DNA of 64,000 nt from Euclidia mi. Its lineage: Eukaryota > Arthropoda > Insecta > Lepidoptera > Erebidae. A program made the translations under genes and the position numbers. The stretch spans positions 103,085,279 to 103,149,278 of the forward strand of contig OX123182.2 in assembly GCA_944739405.2 (NCBI GenBank), given 5' to 3'. Shown in pieces: positions 31,440 through 44,605 of the stretch (position 1 is the first letter of the stretch; the number at the start of each line of letters is the position of its first letter). Under the pieces are notes generated by a model. The model did no database searches, was not told the DNA's origin, and worked only from the letters and a program-made list of their open reading frames with translations.

Positions 31440-31974
31440 TGTGGGACTCGACGGCTGGATTGCAAGGCCGTAATACCCACTAAAACCACAGCGCATACTT
31501 CAACGCCATTTTGGGGGCGCCAGGGGGTCGCGTTAGCATTCTACCCTGACACCCCGGCGGATAGCGCGAAGGCCACTCCTTGGCGGCGGGTGAAGGTGTT
31601 GGGCTCCGCCGCCAAAACACCCAGTGGCCGCAGAGGATTGGGAGGACGGCAACGCAACACCGCATGTCCTCTTCCTCTGCGGCCCCACCGCGACGCAATG
31701 ATGGTGCGCCCACATTTGGCCGCGGGAGATAAGGCGCGCGGCAACGCAACATCGACACGCCTCTCCTCCCGCGACCGCACCCGACTGCGAGGGACAGACA
31801 GAACTGTCACCAGCACCTTGGGATGGGACGCATCTTACGCAGGCGTCACCCAAGCCCACGTGGAGCATCCCCTCCCCGGGATCCCGCTTAGCTTCACCGT
31901 GGGTGTACCTGAAACCCGCGGTTACTGAGCCCTCCCACCACGACAAGGTGGAGATCCCACGGGGGGGGGGGGGG
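31440..31974 (-). mobile_element. HRE copy 3, rearranged 3' part
   Basis: In minus orientation from 31974. The first about 400 bp match HRE copies 1 and 2 (ribozyme, GGACAGTTCTGTC region, paired GC stems, TTGGCGGCGGAGCCCAACAC). Beyond about 31578 the sequence differs: CGCTATCCGCCGGGGTGTCA, GGTAGAATGCTAACGCGACC, CCCTGGCGCCCCCAAAATGG. No poly(A) tail and no TSD were found. It may be a longer relative (part of the parental LINE 5' region) or a recombinant. It lies in the gawky intron upstream of the first visible exon. Confidence 0.65.
31878..31967 (-). ncRNA. HDV-like ribozyme, degraded (HRE copy 3)
   Basis: The same fold with L3 UUGUCGU, P3 ACC/GGT and GCTAAG intact. P2 GGGATCTC/GGGATCCC is intact. 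P1 is C7 against GGGAGGG (one C-A mismatch) and P4 CCGCGGGT/ACCCACGG has one mismatch. The 5' C run is expanded to 14. Probably weak or inactive. Confidence 0.6.
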
Positions 31975-32082
31975 AGGTTAGATACCCTAAGATCTTGTCT
32001 TGCGTGTGTTTTAGTTAATTAGACATTTTTATTATTAACTTTGTATTTGATACAGGGACTAAGTTTTTTTTGTTGCCAACAG

Positions 32083-35000
32083 AACCAGATAGCAACCCAG
32101 CAAGCTCTGTACATGAAGCAGCAGCAGGCGGGCAGCACCGACTTGTTCAAACAAGGCCATGATCCTCTCGGACAGCTGCCGAATAACTTCGGCGATATGA
32201 CTATCAAGGATTCCCAGGCAGTATGTACCAACACTATTCCATAATTTATTTCCATCCATTCCATTAATTTCCACATTAAAAAGCTTAATTTTAGCATAAG
32301 TACAGCTACTTTTAATCTCGACACCAAACACAAAGTCCATCAGAAAATGTTTGCGGCATTAATTTCGCCTTCATATGCTTCTTTTGCATAAAAATGTAAT
32401 AAATAGAAGCTTGCATGCGTTTGGTACCATAACTTAAATCTATGAATCTAAACTTTTCTGGTAACTAATACTGGTTCCAAATTGTCTTTTGGGATATTTA
32501 CCTTTGTTTCGAGAATCCGAAATATCGAGGATACTCGAAACGAAGGTACGTGATAAATATCCCGAAAGACAATTTGGAACCATAACTTAGATCTACTTAT
32601 CCTTGAGTTTCGTTATACATTTCACTTCATGTTGGTACCTGTCTTGGACGTATCTGTAATCTTTGTATTTCCTCAGGCTTACGGCGCAAGCAGCAACAAC
32701 CAACAGTCTCGCCTGACGCAGTGGAAGCTGCCGTCTCTGGACAAGGACGGCGAAGGCTCGGAGTTCAGTCGCGCCCCAGGCACCGCCAAGTCTACCACAA
32801 GCCCTCAGCTCAACCAGCTTGGACTGCAGCCTGACTCGTAAGTACTTTTTAGATTACTTGCTGTTGCAGCTAACATTTTGGCTATAAAACAAATCAAAGG
32901 CTGTAAAAAAATTGGGAATTGGGACACTCCATAAATACCTTGAAGTCTGAAATATTCTTATTTACAACCGATTCTGAATTTCTTATATAAAATGACTAAA
33001 GGATCGAGATGTTTCGGAGTCCAATACAAACACCATTTTTCCTACTAATACAAGATTTTTACATGGTAGATGTCACAAATCTGTTCAAACTTCATGTATA
33101 TTTTGTGGCTGGATGATCGTCTAAAGGACTTTACGCACCAGCGGTTGACCACTAGGCGGTTTGTTTGAACGGTCCAACCGCTTAATGCGGTTTCTTCGCG
33201 GTTAGCCGCCATAGCGGTCCGCCGCGATGAAACCGCGTTCAATGGTTGGACCGCACGAAGGCGCGTGGCCTATAAGCAGAATGGACGCCGTCGAGATAGC
33301 TTGTGTTATTTATTTTTACTCCCGAAAACAACGGAAAAAATATACAAAAAGGTACTGGATTCATCCTTTACTAGAAACACGCAACGAATTTGCGGCTCGC
33401 CGCTAACTGACCGCCATTGTACACAAGATGGCGGCTAGCCGCGAAGCGCGCCGCGGCCCTCCATTCAACCGCCGCGGCCCTCCATTCAACCGCCGCGGTT
33501 GAAATTTTGTGGCGGTTTAGTGCGTACAATCATAAGGGGTTGTATATTAAACTGGAAAAGTGGCTAACCGCGCGGTTAGCCGCCCCCGCGGTTAACCGCT
33601 AGTGCGTAAGAGCGCTTAGTCCTTCTCCATCCAGTAAACTAATGTCACGCCAGATGTAAGTTGTGACCACAGATAGGTCAATGTTTTTATAATCCATACA
33701 AATTGTTGATACAGTGTTTATTGTGTCCAGTGTGTGTGTGTGAAAGTCCCCTGACTCCCAGGAATTTTTGTGTCGGGCACTTATAGGTGGTCTGTTAAAA
33801 AATAACAGGAAAATACACTCTTTATGATGTAATAACATTAGTATGAAGATATGGACATATTCCACTTTTCTGTTTTACATTTTATATCCCGACGTTTCGA
33901 AGCTTATTTAGCATTCATGGTCACGGGATTTTGCTTGAGCCGCCGCTATATTATAATGTATAATTTTCGCGTTACTGTTAGAATACGAAATCATGTGACA
34001 TTTCAACAGCATTTTTAGTGCGAGGTACTTCATCTAATGTACAGTTATCATTGAATCCAATATTCTAATGTTTTAATGTCCAATATTGTAATGATTTTAG
34101 ATGGGAAAATGCTTATCTAACATATAAAACCTTTGAAAATATAACAACATAGTGTGTCAGTATGTAAGGGAATAATTTGACTGAAAAGTAAATATTGGAG
34201 CTATGAAGAAACAAGTTACAAATTAATAATAACTTGTAAAATATAATAAGTTATTTGAATAAATATTGATTGGCACTTCAGCTGCAGATACTGACTTTAT
34301 ATTGTTACCAAAGGACAAAAGATATTAGAAAGTAATATCAGAAACGGTTCTGTCACATCTGGTTAGTAAGCGTCTAGTAAGCGGCTTGAAACGAATAACA
34401 CATAATTATGTTGCGGCAGCACTTGGGCCGTCGGTCGCGCCAACGAAGGATGGGGCGACAGCGGCGCCGACGTCGCCGACGGCAAGGACGCCTGGCCCTC
34501 GCACCCCGTACACCCGCCCGTCTACGACCTCGTGCCGGAGTTCGAGCCCGGCAAGCCCTGGAAGGTGAGTCGTACTACACGAGATATCTACCGGTTAATA
34601 GCCCCCAAAGCGAAAAGAAACAATCTCTGAATGATATAAAAGTCGACTATTTCCAACCTTCCGTAGTAAAGTCGACGGTTCGTTATCCCAATTCACATAA
34701 CTACGCTAACAGGGCAATCAGATGAAGACGGTGGAGGACGACCCGGCGATGACGCCCGGCTCGGTGGTGCGCTCGCCGCTGTCGCTGGCCGTGATCAAGG
34801 ACTCGGACATGCTGGGCGGCAAGACGTCCCCGCCGGGCGGCGAGCGCTCGCTGTCCTCCTCCACGTGGAGCTACGCGCCGCCCGCGGGGGGGGCGGGGGG
34901 CGGGGGCGGAGTCGCGCCCGGCGCGCTCAAGGGCGACGCGTGGGGCGCCAAGCCGCGCCCCGCGCCGCCCGGCCTCAACAAGGCCTGGCCGCAGCACCAC

Positions 35001-35639
35001 GCCGCCGCGCCCCCGCGCGCCCTGCCCTCCTGGCAGGCCTCCACCTGGCTGCTGCTCAAGAACCTCACCGCGCAGGTAACTACACACCACATTCTCGTTC
35101 ACCACCTTTACCTTACCAGCAAAACAAAATACAATATTTTAATTTCTCTCGCAGATTGATGGATCCACCCTGAAGACGCTCTGCGTCCAGCATGGTCCTC
35201 TGCAGAACTTCCACTTGTACTTGAACCAAGGTCTCGCCCTCGCCCGCTACTCGACGCGCGAGGAGGCCGCTAAGGTGAGACTTTTTGTCTAATGTTATGA
35301 GATAATCGAAAGCATTTTGTTCATTTGCATTTTAAAAGTGCATCGTTAACGGTTTACTGACATCGCATTTCGGACCCGTAGGCCCAGATGGCCCTGAACA
35401 ATTGCGTGCTGAGCAACACGACGATCTTCGCCGAGTCCCCGGCGGAGTCGGAGGTGCAGATGATCCTGCAGCACCTGGGCTCGGGCGGCGGCGGCGCGTG
35501 GCGGGGCGGCGGCGGCGGCAACAAGGACGGCTGGGGCGGCTTCCCGGGGCTGTGGCCCGACTCGCACGACCAGCGCGCCACGCCCTCCTCGCTCAACTCG
35601 TTCCTGCCGCCGGACCTGCTCGGCGGCGAGTCCATCTAA
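32083..35639 (+). CDS. gw: Gawky / GW182 (TNRC6 family), last six coding exons
   Basis: Scaffold of miRNA silencing: binds Argonaute through GW repeats and recruits poly(A)-binding protein and the CCR4-NOT/PAN2-PAN3 deadenylases in P-bodies. Exons by GT-AG junctions: 32083-32220, 32677-32837, 34420-34564, 34713-35075, 35155-35274, 35382-35639 (stop TAA), together 394 residues in one frame. Seen in order: Gln-rich piece, SRLTQWKLPSLDKD (about residues 59-72), EGWGDSGADVADGKDAW, a PAM2-like VYDLVPEFEPGKPWKG (about 134-149) read across a splice junction, TPGSVVRSPLSL, then the degenerate RRM from TWLLLKNLTAQIDGSTLK to FAESPAESEVQMILQHL (about 258-340), and a Gly/Trp-rich C-terminus (GAWRGG, DGWGGFPGLWPDS). 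The N-terminal GW and UBA exons lie left of the window or were not recognisable. Exons are strongly GC-rich against AT-rich introns. Confidence 0.95.
32473..32581. repeat. Hairpin element in gawky intron
   Basis: Arms beginning GGTTCCAAATTGTCTTTTGG and ending in its complement (about 40 nt each, a few indels) with a short loop around GAATCCGAAATATC. MITE-like. CATAACTTARATCTA words lie on both sides (about 32428 and 32582). Confidence 0.7.
33131..33609. mobile_element. GC-rich TIR element in gawky intron
   Basis: Ends TTACGCACCAGCGGTTGACC and (inverted) TTACGCACTAGCGGTTAACC form TIRs. The interior carries further GCGGTTAGCCGC-type inverted words and a direct 18-bp duplication, CCGCGGCCCTCCATTCAA (about 33469-33506). 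No protein. Superfamily not determined. Confidence 0.7.
33714..33800 (+). mobile_element. SINE-T3 fragment
   Basis: GTGTTTATTGTGTCCAGTGT, then AAGTCCCCTGACTCCCAGGA, corresponds to the 3' part of SINE-T3 at 52849-53075. Headless. Confidence 0.5.
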
Positions 35640-36463
35640 GCGGCGCGGCCGGGCCCGAGTCCCCGCCGCCTGCGACCTGTACAGATGCATTTGTCCGTGT
35701 CGATCCGGCCCTGCGCCTCGCGCCAGGTCCCACGTCGCCCGCGATCGTCGATGTCGCCTCGGTCGACCCTGAGGTGCGTAATTTTGTATGTTAGCGAGAA
35801 TTCGATGTGTAAGATAGTGTTAGCGATCGGCCGGCATGCCCGCGCTCGCTGGCGACGTGAGACCCCGGCGAGGCCGTCGGTGTCTAGTTGTAATTACGCT
35901 TTACCGTCCCCCGTACGGGGATCGACTAATTTTATTCGCCTAGTCAGATCGTGTCGAACGCGTCGCGTCGCGTCGCCGTACGCGGCGCGACGCGGTCGCG
36001 GTAGCCAACTGTCCACAATACTATATTATCTTACTGTGTTTTAAGTGTTCATGTAGAATATTTAGTGTATATAAGAATTATACATATACAATGGCAAAAG
36101 AAAGTGTATCGAGGTTATAACGTTATTCGCTGGGTCGCGGCGGGCGCGGCCGGCGGGCGGTGAGACCGCGCGCGGGTCGCGTCCGAGTTCTACCAAATAA
36201 GTAGGTGTCAGATAGAGTAGTTGCCTCGCGGGCTACCTCAGTCACTCGTCCCGTGGCCTTATTTTATAGCGTATATTTATTTTGTTGTGCTCGAGGGCTG
36301 TTGCTGTTTCGCCCGTCGAGCTGTTGCGTTCCGAGTTTCTTTCGTGTTCGTTTTTATTTTCTCGTTTTATTATCTGTACTTGTCGTATTTTAATTATTTA
36401 TTTCTGTTTTGAATTCTCACTCGCATCGAGCCCTCGTTTTCCAGTAGTGATATTTTATTCAGC

Positions 36464-36469
36464 AATAAA
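36464..36469 (+). terminator. gw: Proximal poly(A) signal of gawky
   Basis: AATAAA in CAGCAATAAACGTGTAAGTG, followed within 30 nt by GT-containing sequence. First canonical signal after the stop codon. Confidence 0.5.
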
Positions 36470-39400
36470 CGTGTAAGTGCATTTCACCCACTAACAAACT
36501 TGTACGATTAGTTGTAATTTTTATAAAGGTAACAAAATTGTAAATCGATGAGATTTGAAGTGCATTCTCGTAGCGGTAAATTCCTTTAAGCCGTATATAG
36601 TCTGAGGCAAACGAGTATATAGTTATATGCGGACGGAGCGAGCCCGCTCCTTGCAATCCAGTAATCCTGTGATGTAAAGTATCTTGCCTAACGTAAGGAT
36701 AATCTATTTTGTTGAGAGTATCATAGTAGCGCGGTCGCCGGCGGTCGGCCTCCGCCGAAGCTGACGTTTCCCCAAATTTTTTCCAGTATTTGTGATTGAA
36801 GTGCCACTTTATGTTTAATATAATGAGACGATTATCTAGATTATACGATTAACGTAAGGGTAACCTAATATAATAAATTGAAAATTGTTTTATCATTTTA
36901 TATTACACATACATTTGTGAGAAATGTTATTAAAGTACTATAATTGACAGTAATTAAATATTACACTTTTGTGTATAGGTAAGAATAAAGTTCTAACTTA
37001 AATTTAGCCATATCAATATCTATTTAAATAAAAGATTTGTGGTATTTTCTATAGGCTCAATTTGAACGTTATTCAAAGTGACATATGCTTTAGATATTCT
37101 GTTAATAATATACTTGTAGCCGTAGGTTCGTCGGTATTAAATAACTCTAGGTGTAAGTTTACATTTAAGTCCTATCGTAGAATTCAATAAGCATACTACT
37201 GATATTTAACGGCAACGATTGCACGTGTAAGGTAAAGTTCGTTATCATAAAGTTTATTTACACTTTTATTTACTTTTTAATTTATTGATGGTGTGCCACA
37301 GAGATACTCTGCCAAAATATAAAATTACCAATAATGTGGGGAGTGAGAGAGTAGAGGCTCCGCCGCCGGTCGTCCGTCACCCACAGTCGCAGAGTGCGTG
37401 AGTACCGGGAGTGCGGGAGTGCGGGAGGCGGCGGCGGCAAGCCCGCGGCACGACCGATACATAATATTGTAAATTGTAACTATTTCGAACATCTTCCAGT
37501 GTTTTTATGATAAAACGATTTTAGCGTTAAGTTAGTTGTAAGCGATTCGCTGTACCTTGTCGAGCTCCGGCTCGAGTACTCTTCACAAATTAATTAAGTT
37601 AGTTACGCGACGTGGAACGTGACGTGTACGCGACGTGCACGCGACGTGCACGCGCCGCGGACGTTGCGTGCGCGTACTGAGCGCTTCGGACCTGTAGTAG
37701 TTAGTGTTCAATGTTTCGATGTGTCATGTGTTCATTTAGAAACAAAATTAGCATTTGTCATTACAACCGTATTATCTTACTATAGGGACCGACGCGACGC
37801 GCGACGGTAGTGTTGCGTTTATCATTGCATATTCTTGGTTGCCTTTTGTATCTTGTACAGTCGGTGAAGCCGCAGCTGCGTGCACTTCGCACCACATCTA
37901 CGTGAGGTGTGAGGCGCGTAACGCAACCGAACCGTATGTTCTCGAAGGGCCGCAATCGAGATTGCCACGACGTTTCAATGTTAGGTGCCAAAGAGTGATT
38001 ATCAAAGATGTCCGGAACAATTGATTGCATTTTACTGCTTGATAAAGATTCTTCCAAAATTTGAAATTATTTTCGCGGTACGGGTTTATGATCTGATGTT
38101 CCTATAACATTCGTGTTACGTCTATGCAACAATAGTGCACGTATAAACAGACAAATGTCAATTCTATGTATTGTTAAAGCTCAATTTAAGTGAGGAGGGT
38201 GTTTCTTTTTACCGATTGATAGAGTTAATAAAGAAATATAGGTATTATTTTTAACTGATATTGTTCTGTCCAATTCTACACCAATATTCGATAACGCCTA
38301 AATCTCAGTTGTTTACTCTGGTGCAAATTTAAATTATAATACAGCAATAAAATGTCATATTTAATTTTTTATAAAGTTTTTTCCATTTTAAGATTAGACA
38401 AGCCGATCAAACGGAAAGTATAATAAACCAGTGCCCTTTAGAATACGTCATCCATAGAGTAAAGACGAAAGTTTATGCCTTGAAGTTTTTTAGTCAGTTA
38501 AAGTGATCAGTACTTAAATAATGGGTAGATAACATAAATATTGTGAAGTGGACGTATTTTAAATGTGTAGTAGTGGTGTCGGTGTAGTAGTGGCCACAAG
38601 GTTGTGAGCGGCGCGGTCTGACCGCCGCGCTAACTGAATCTCCTCTCGGTTCAATGACTGCATCATTATTTCCTGCACACAATTATTGCGCCATGTGCAA
38701 TTTAGTCTGTGTTATATTATTATGTTGTTGTGTATTTATATCATACGTCTATACTGTAATATGTATATATTGTGCAAATATATTCGTAAACATTTAATAC
38801 GCTTCACGCTTCTCTTTTAATAACATTTTTCGTGATTTGTTTCTGTTATTTAGAATAAATTTACGTACCTAAAAGTAATTATAATAACGATCATAGATGT
38901 AAATATAAGTAAAGAAAAAATAAAACAAAAAAAAAACGAAAAAAAAAATAAAGAAAAGCAATTAAAAGAAACCAATGATTGTGCCTCAATGAACTGTGGT
39001 ACGTTACCGTAACCGATGGCAGGTGTAATCGTTTCCTTTCAAAAATGTATTGTAATGAATTGTGCGCTAGGCACCGCTCTGTGACTAGCTGTAGACAATA
39101 TAAGGCTGCGAGCAGCGGGGCCCGCGCCCTCGCCTTGTGTAATCATTAATGAGCTTAGCTATGTTTTACTTTTATTGTAAGTGTTATTTCATCAATCGAC
39201 ATTTTATATATATATCTATATTATACCTATGTATATGTAAATATTTTTATCTATTTATTTTTTTGGTTTTCATGAAGTTTACCCGAGTGAAGGAGTAACC
39301 TTACTATGAATCGGTTATCGAGTCAGTTGATACGCGCGGGCGTCGCGCGTGTTGCGTTCGCATCTATTCCATAACACTTGAATGCCAAAGTCGATGTCTG

Positions 39401-42400
39401 TAAGCCATTGGACGACGCTTGTGTTGTTAACATAAATTGCGTGGATCTCTGACATCACAACAAAATATTGATCGTACAAATAAGAGCCATTAATATGACG
39501 GCGACGCTTAGGTCGCCGTCGCCTATCCAAGCTGCTCTGGTGTTATTTTAGCTCAACTATTCAAGTAGTTTGCTCATAATATTGTTGTTAATTTTAATTT
39601 TTTTTATTATCTTAATTATTAATTTCCCTTAGTGCGGAATAAAATTCTAAAGTTATTTTGTAATCTCCAAATTAGCTTTTAATGTACTGGACCATAGCTG
39701 TTAATCGCAAATGTGTATGACGTAGGTCTCATGCCGCCTAACTGCGCGTTACGCGTTTATAGTTTATTTTATAGCTTCCCTTCGCTTGTCACTACCGTCC
39801 CATTAACCTCGATGTGTAAGGGTATATGTCTGTAGCTTCATTAGTTTAACCTCGAATGGTACAAGTCGATCGACGTGTTTCTTACAACGATTTACTCGTG
39901 TTCGCCGAGACGCGGTGTCGTCTGCCACCGCTCGCCTCGAGCACACAGCTCGGCACTCGGGCCAAGAGGGCAGTCGGCACTCGTCCAACCGTGTATCACA
40001 TAGGGACCAAGATAGCTGTCAATATTGTGCAGTTTGGTTTAACGCAGACACACGCTCACGAGCTAAACTCGATACATTACTAAAAGACATTCTCATTTTC
40101 CATTTGTTAATGAATGCGTGAATAAACTGACGGCGTTACTTATACGACATATTGTACCTAGTGATAGTGAGTACGATATATACAGGAGGGCCTTTTTAAT
40201 TTAACGTAAGGTTAAAGTTTTGCTTGTTGTCTTTATTTATATATATTTTTGTACGTTACGACGCGACGACGGCGACGATACAATAGAACACATTAGGTGA
40301 TATCTACAAAGAAACTAGTCTTCCTTATTTACGAGGGATCGTGTTGAGATGGCGACCCGCGACGTCGACACAGAGGCAATCATTCCTCTAGTCTTGTTAT
40401 GTGGTGCGAATAAGTGAATACCAAATATAAAATAACGAAGGCTTTGACGTAGTGTGTAGCGGTTACGATAGTTCGGCCCGAGCAGCTTGGACCCTGACTT
40501 ACTTTACAAGGGAATGGTTGGGTAGTATTATTATAATGCATTTATTTCTCTTTTTTCATAGTCACTCAATCATATATTTAATTAATTGAGCTAATGCCTA
40601 AAATTTGGAATATCAGAGTTTATTTAGGATGTTCATATTTTACATTTTAGTGTTTAAATATCTAAAATTTACCTTAATTATAGTGAATGGATTTTTGTAT
40701 TATTGGAATATATAGCTGTAAGATAAAGAAAGGGTGTTCTTAATAAAACACAAACAACTGATTATAAACAAAATAATAAAAAAAATAATGTACTGAGTGA
40801 CTTTACGTGTAAACAGAGGGCCATTGATAAAAAAATGTTGAACTTAGCTAAAATTCTCTATGTGGTAATTTAACTAAATGTGATTGCTGAGAATATTTTA
40901 ACTGCTATGTATAGATGTAATAGAGCAGTAAGCCGTTAGCCGCCATGATCCGTAGGTCAGACGAGACGAACGAGACGAAGCGTACAAAAAGCGAGTGTGT
41001 CCCGTCCGCGTCCCGCTCCGGCCGGACGGGCGTCGTGTATAATATATATGTACGTATGTATGTGACCGTGTATCAGGGCCTGCCAACCCACCAACAGTTA
41101 ATTGATGCAGTAGACTCGCATACTCGACTGCTGCTCGCTAACTACAAGACACTGCTTCTCTAGTCTCCCTCGCGTCGGTGTGTGTCCGCTGTCCGCTGTC
41201 CGCACAACGGCACAACATCATCACATCGACCGATTATAATCGAGCATAATTTAACTATCATATCCTAAATGAAACTAGTTTATATTCGTATTATTCTTTC
41301 ATTAGATCTCTGTTGTACCTGTGTCAAATTGTTTATATTCAACGTTCATTTGTACTTTAAGAGAGCTGTATCGGTCTCGACGACAGTGCTTGATATATAC
41401 GTAATCGCGTAGTTCGAACGACCAAAATCCTCATGTTCCACTAAAAGTACTAATAGCCTCTCAATATTTAGATATTTCTATTGGCGTCAAAATCAATACT
41501 CTGCGGTGTTAAATTAGTCACTTTTGTACCTTGATCGTACTAGTACTTGAATAATCCTATATAAGTGAGGAACGACTAATCCAATTCTGAAATATACTTA
41601 ATTTAAATTTTGACAGACTGATATCTGTGATTAAGAAAATATTTTTAATATTGTCCAGTGAGTCGGATGAGAATATTTATTTTATTAGAGGTCTCCTACT
41701 GCCAGCGGCACATTGTTATGTGACGAGACATAATATTTAACTGCTTCGTATATTTTTTTACTTGATTGATGTATCAGCTGGAATACATTGAAGACCATAT
41801 ACGAGTGGAGTGTACCGTTGTCGGTTTATGTTGTACAAAACGAACAAGCTTAATTAGTGTGTAAAAAGCCCACCATACAGACGTAGTAGTTGTACGTGTA
41901 CCGATCCCAATGAATTAATGAAGTCTGTTGTAGACTAGACTCAGTGCAATGTATGATGACATCGCCACTCGGCCGGAGACTGATCCAACTATTGTTAATA
42001 CCACCGATGTCTACTGAACACACGCTTTCCTTTATGATCATCTTACAACGTTGCATATCGTCTACATTTCTGATTCGAATTATTTTGTTATATCCGTGAT
42101 TCCCGTGATGTGCGTTAAGTTTGATATTTGTAAAACCTTAGTTATCATAATAATGAATACTAAATTGATTGCCTTTTTTAGTATTGTAGTGAGTGACATC
42201 TCTATAAAGTAATGTACGATTGGCGTTGTTTTATAATTAAAAAAGTAAATATTTTTCGGTACCACCTTTGAGTTAAAGTACAATGTAGTTATATAAAGCA
42301 TGTTTCAGCGACGTATTTCATTGTAACAATATCAACATAACTAATTGATAAGTTTAGCGTAGACTTGGCTGTCTCGTCTCAGGTTACACCAATATTATTA

Positions 42401-43939
42401 ATAATAATTCTCCTTGGTATTTGTATTGGAACACTTAAGTCATAAGCAGATACTAAATTATGTCATAATTATATCAATAGGCTAAATATATTAAAGAAAA
42501 AATAAAAACTAAAAAAAATAAAGATTTTTCTGTGCAAATCTCTGTGATGGGAAAATTTATTCTAAAGATCTAGTATTAACTGAAAGTGAGACGAGGGTCG
42601 TAGTATGAAGGGCGGGCCGCGCGTTGGCCGGCGCGCGCCACAAACCCAAGATGTTCGGCGACCAGCGCTGGTCCGCCCCACTGACCGCTCCTCATGCTAG
42701 GACCCGAGTTTCATGTGACTTTAAAAGTTGAACTTTTCAGTCTTTTCGCGCAAAGGGTTGTGTATTATTTTTTATGTAGTACAAAATGTGTTCGCAATTT
42801 GATTGCTGCTGTAGTGTTCCTTATGTTCTTATTCAAATTAACTTTGTTGGGTATTTATTTGAAACTGTGTATTCTCAATGTCTAAAGTTATATCTAATAA
42901 TATAATTATGATCGTAATAATTATGAGGCATGCGTAAGAAATTTCACGTAGTAAGTTTATGAACGGCTGCCTTAATAGTAATATGAATTTCTATCGATCT
43001 GTACACCATCCTCTACGTATGTTCCGTCGACGACTCGCTCCGGGTCGTTAGTGTTCCGTCACGTACCAAATAATAGCGTAGCGGGCGCGGGGCCTGGGCG
43101 TGCGGCACGGACCCGCCCCGTCGACTTGCCTGTTCACCACACATCTCCATATTTACATCTATTTTTGCAAGAGGCGTGTTTTTAGACACGACCGCGACGT
43201 TTGTCTCTCGTGTGGCGGCGAACGACGGGGCGCACCCCGTGCCCGCCTACTCCGGCCCTGGCGCACCCGGAAGCGACTCCATTGTTCTTTATATCTGTAT
43301 TACCTCATTCAGTAACCTCACATAGCATGTCCTATATCAATCTATTTATCGATTCCCAGTACTTATCACACGCACTGCACTGTTATTTGGTACACAAACA
43401 TAACTTTCTTTAAGTTAATTTAAGGATTTATCATGAATTTTATCAGTGTATCAAATAGTCGATATATTTTACTGTTATTTTTCTGATACTACCTTAAAAG
43501 CAATTGTATATTACAAACAAAGCAGGAGAACAATAATTATTATGTAAGTGTAACAGTTAGTGAATTTAAGTGTGCTATTTTCCATTCCAGAACTCAACGA
43601 TATCATTGTTCTTGTAATACTTATGTTCGGGTTTAAAAATGTTATTATTGTATTTAAACTAAACCTTATGTGATTGAAATGCAATGTTTAGAAGTATTTT
43701 TATTCTTTATTTTTTACCATTAATTAATAATAGTTAGTAGAGATCTATTTGAGAGTCTAATGTATCAATTATTTGTAAAGTTGGCTGTAACTAATTAGAA
43801 GTTACAATAAGTAGACATATTTTAATATAAACATTTGGAGCAAATTTTATGTAGATGACAAATAGTTGTTTTGATCATTATGTGAAATGTTGTCTCGTAT
43901 TGTTAGCGCAATGTGTACGCACAACGGTGAGGCGGGTCG

Positions 43940-44035
43940 GGCGGCGTGCGCGCGACTGTCGCGCGACAGTCGGCCGACAGTCGCGTCACTGTCGGGCGAC
44001 GGTCGTGCGACGGTCGCGCCACTGTCGCGCCGCCC
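43940..44035 (+). repeat. GTCG-rich degenerate tandem repeat
   Basis: Words CGCGACTGTCG, CGCGACAGTCG, GGGCGACGGTCG and similar repeat at about 10-bp spacing and are mutually complementary. In RNA they would form alternative stable hairpins. Lies in the putative distal 3' UTR of gawky. Confidence 0.75.
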
Positions 44036-44570
44036 AGCCACCGGAGGACCTTCGACACTCACTGCACAGCACTGCTAGACTAATTCAGTTATTGCGTAAG
44101 GATATTTTTCTTACATTTCGATAAGAGTAATGTTTATAGAATAGGCAATAAATAATGTTTAACAAAAAGTCCCTATATAATCGAACTGACGACAGAAACG
44201 CATGTTATATTTGTGGCCTCTTTATGAAGTAAGATCTAAGTTACATGTTAAAAGAAAATTAATTTTGCTATGCACATAAATGATACTCAATTAATTGCCA
44301 AAAAGTTAATATATATTCATAGTTCAACAATATTTCTTTTGGGCATATTTACTTTGAATTTATGCAAAACTTAGATTATGAGTAAGTAGGTTGTAGAATA
44401 TATGTAGAGTGAACGCATATTATATTATTATAATATATCTATATATATTAAAGTAAGGTGAATTTGAGAGGTATCAATTTCTTGTATTGTTCGTAAGATT
44501 AGATAATAAATGGGTTTAGCCATACTTCGGCTGGTTTGATATGTATGTTATCTGATTAATTGTAAAAAAA

Positions 44571-44605
44571 AATAAAAAATCAATAAAATAGTGTTGTTTT
44601 ATTTA
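44571..44605 (+). terminator. gw: Distal poly(A) signal pair
   Basis: AATAAA at 44571 and 44582 followed by GTGTTGTTTTATTTATC, a GT/T-rich downstream element. Marks the likely end of the TE-free block. Confidence 0.5.

Larger units (their letters stand above)
35640..44605 (+). other. gw: Probable long 3' UTR of gawky (alternative polyadenylation)
   Basis: After the stop codon about 9 kb follows in which I find no TE, SINE or LINE fragment, unlike every other part of the window. AATAAA signals occur at 36464, 36872, 38227, 38346, 38919, 42501, 42518, 44571 and 44582; the first would give a UTR of about 0.85 kb and the last about 8.95 kb. Pumilio-type TGTAAATA or TGTATATA words occur near 38762, 38888 and 39236. 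CpG-rich islands alternate with AT-rich stretches. No open frame looks coding. That the whole block is transcribed with gawky is inference; part of it could be separate non-coding genes. Confidence 0.55.

Noticed and set aside
34408..35690. Alternative and antisense open frames over the gawky exons
   Set aside because: They are shadows of the GC-rich exons. The spliced frame with RRM and PAM2-like motif explains the region.
43855..44124. 89-codon Arg-rich frame
   Set aside because: Translation of the GTCG word array; no protein features.
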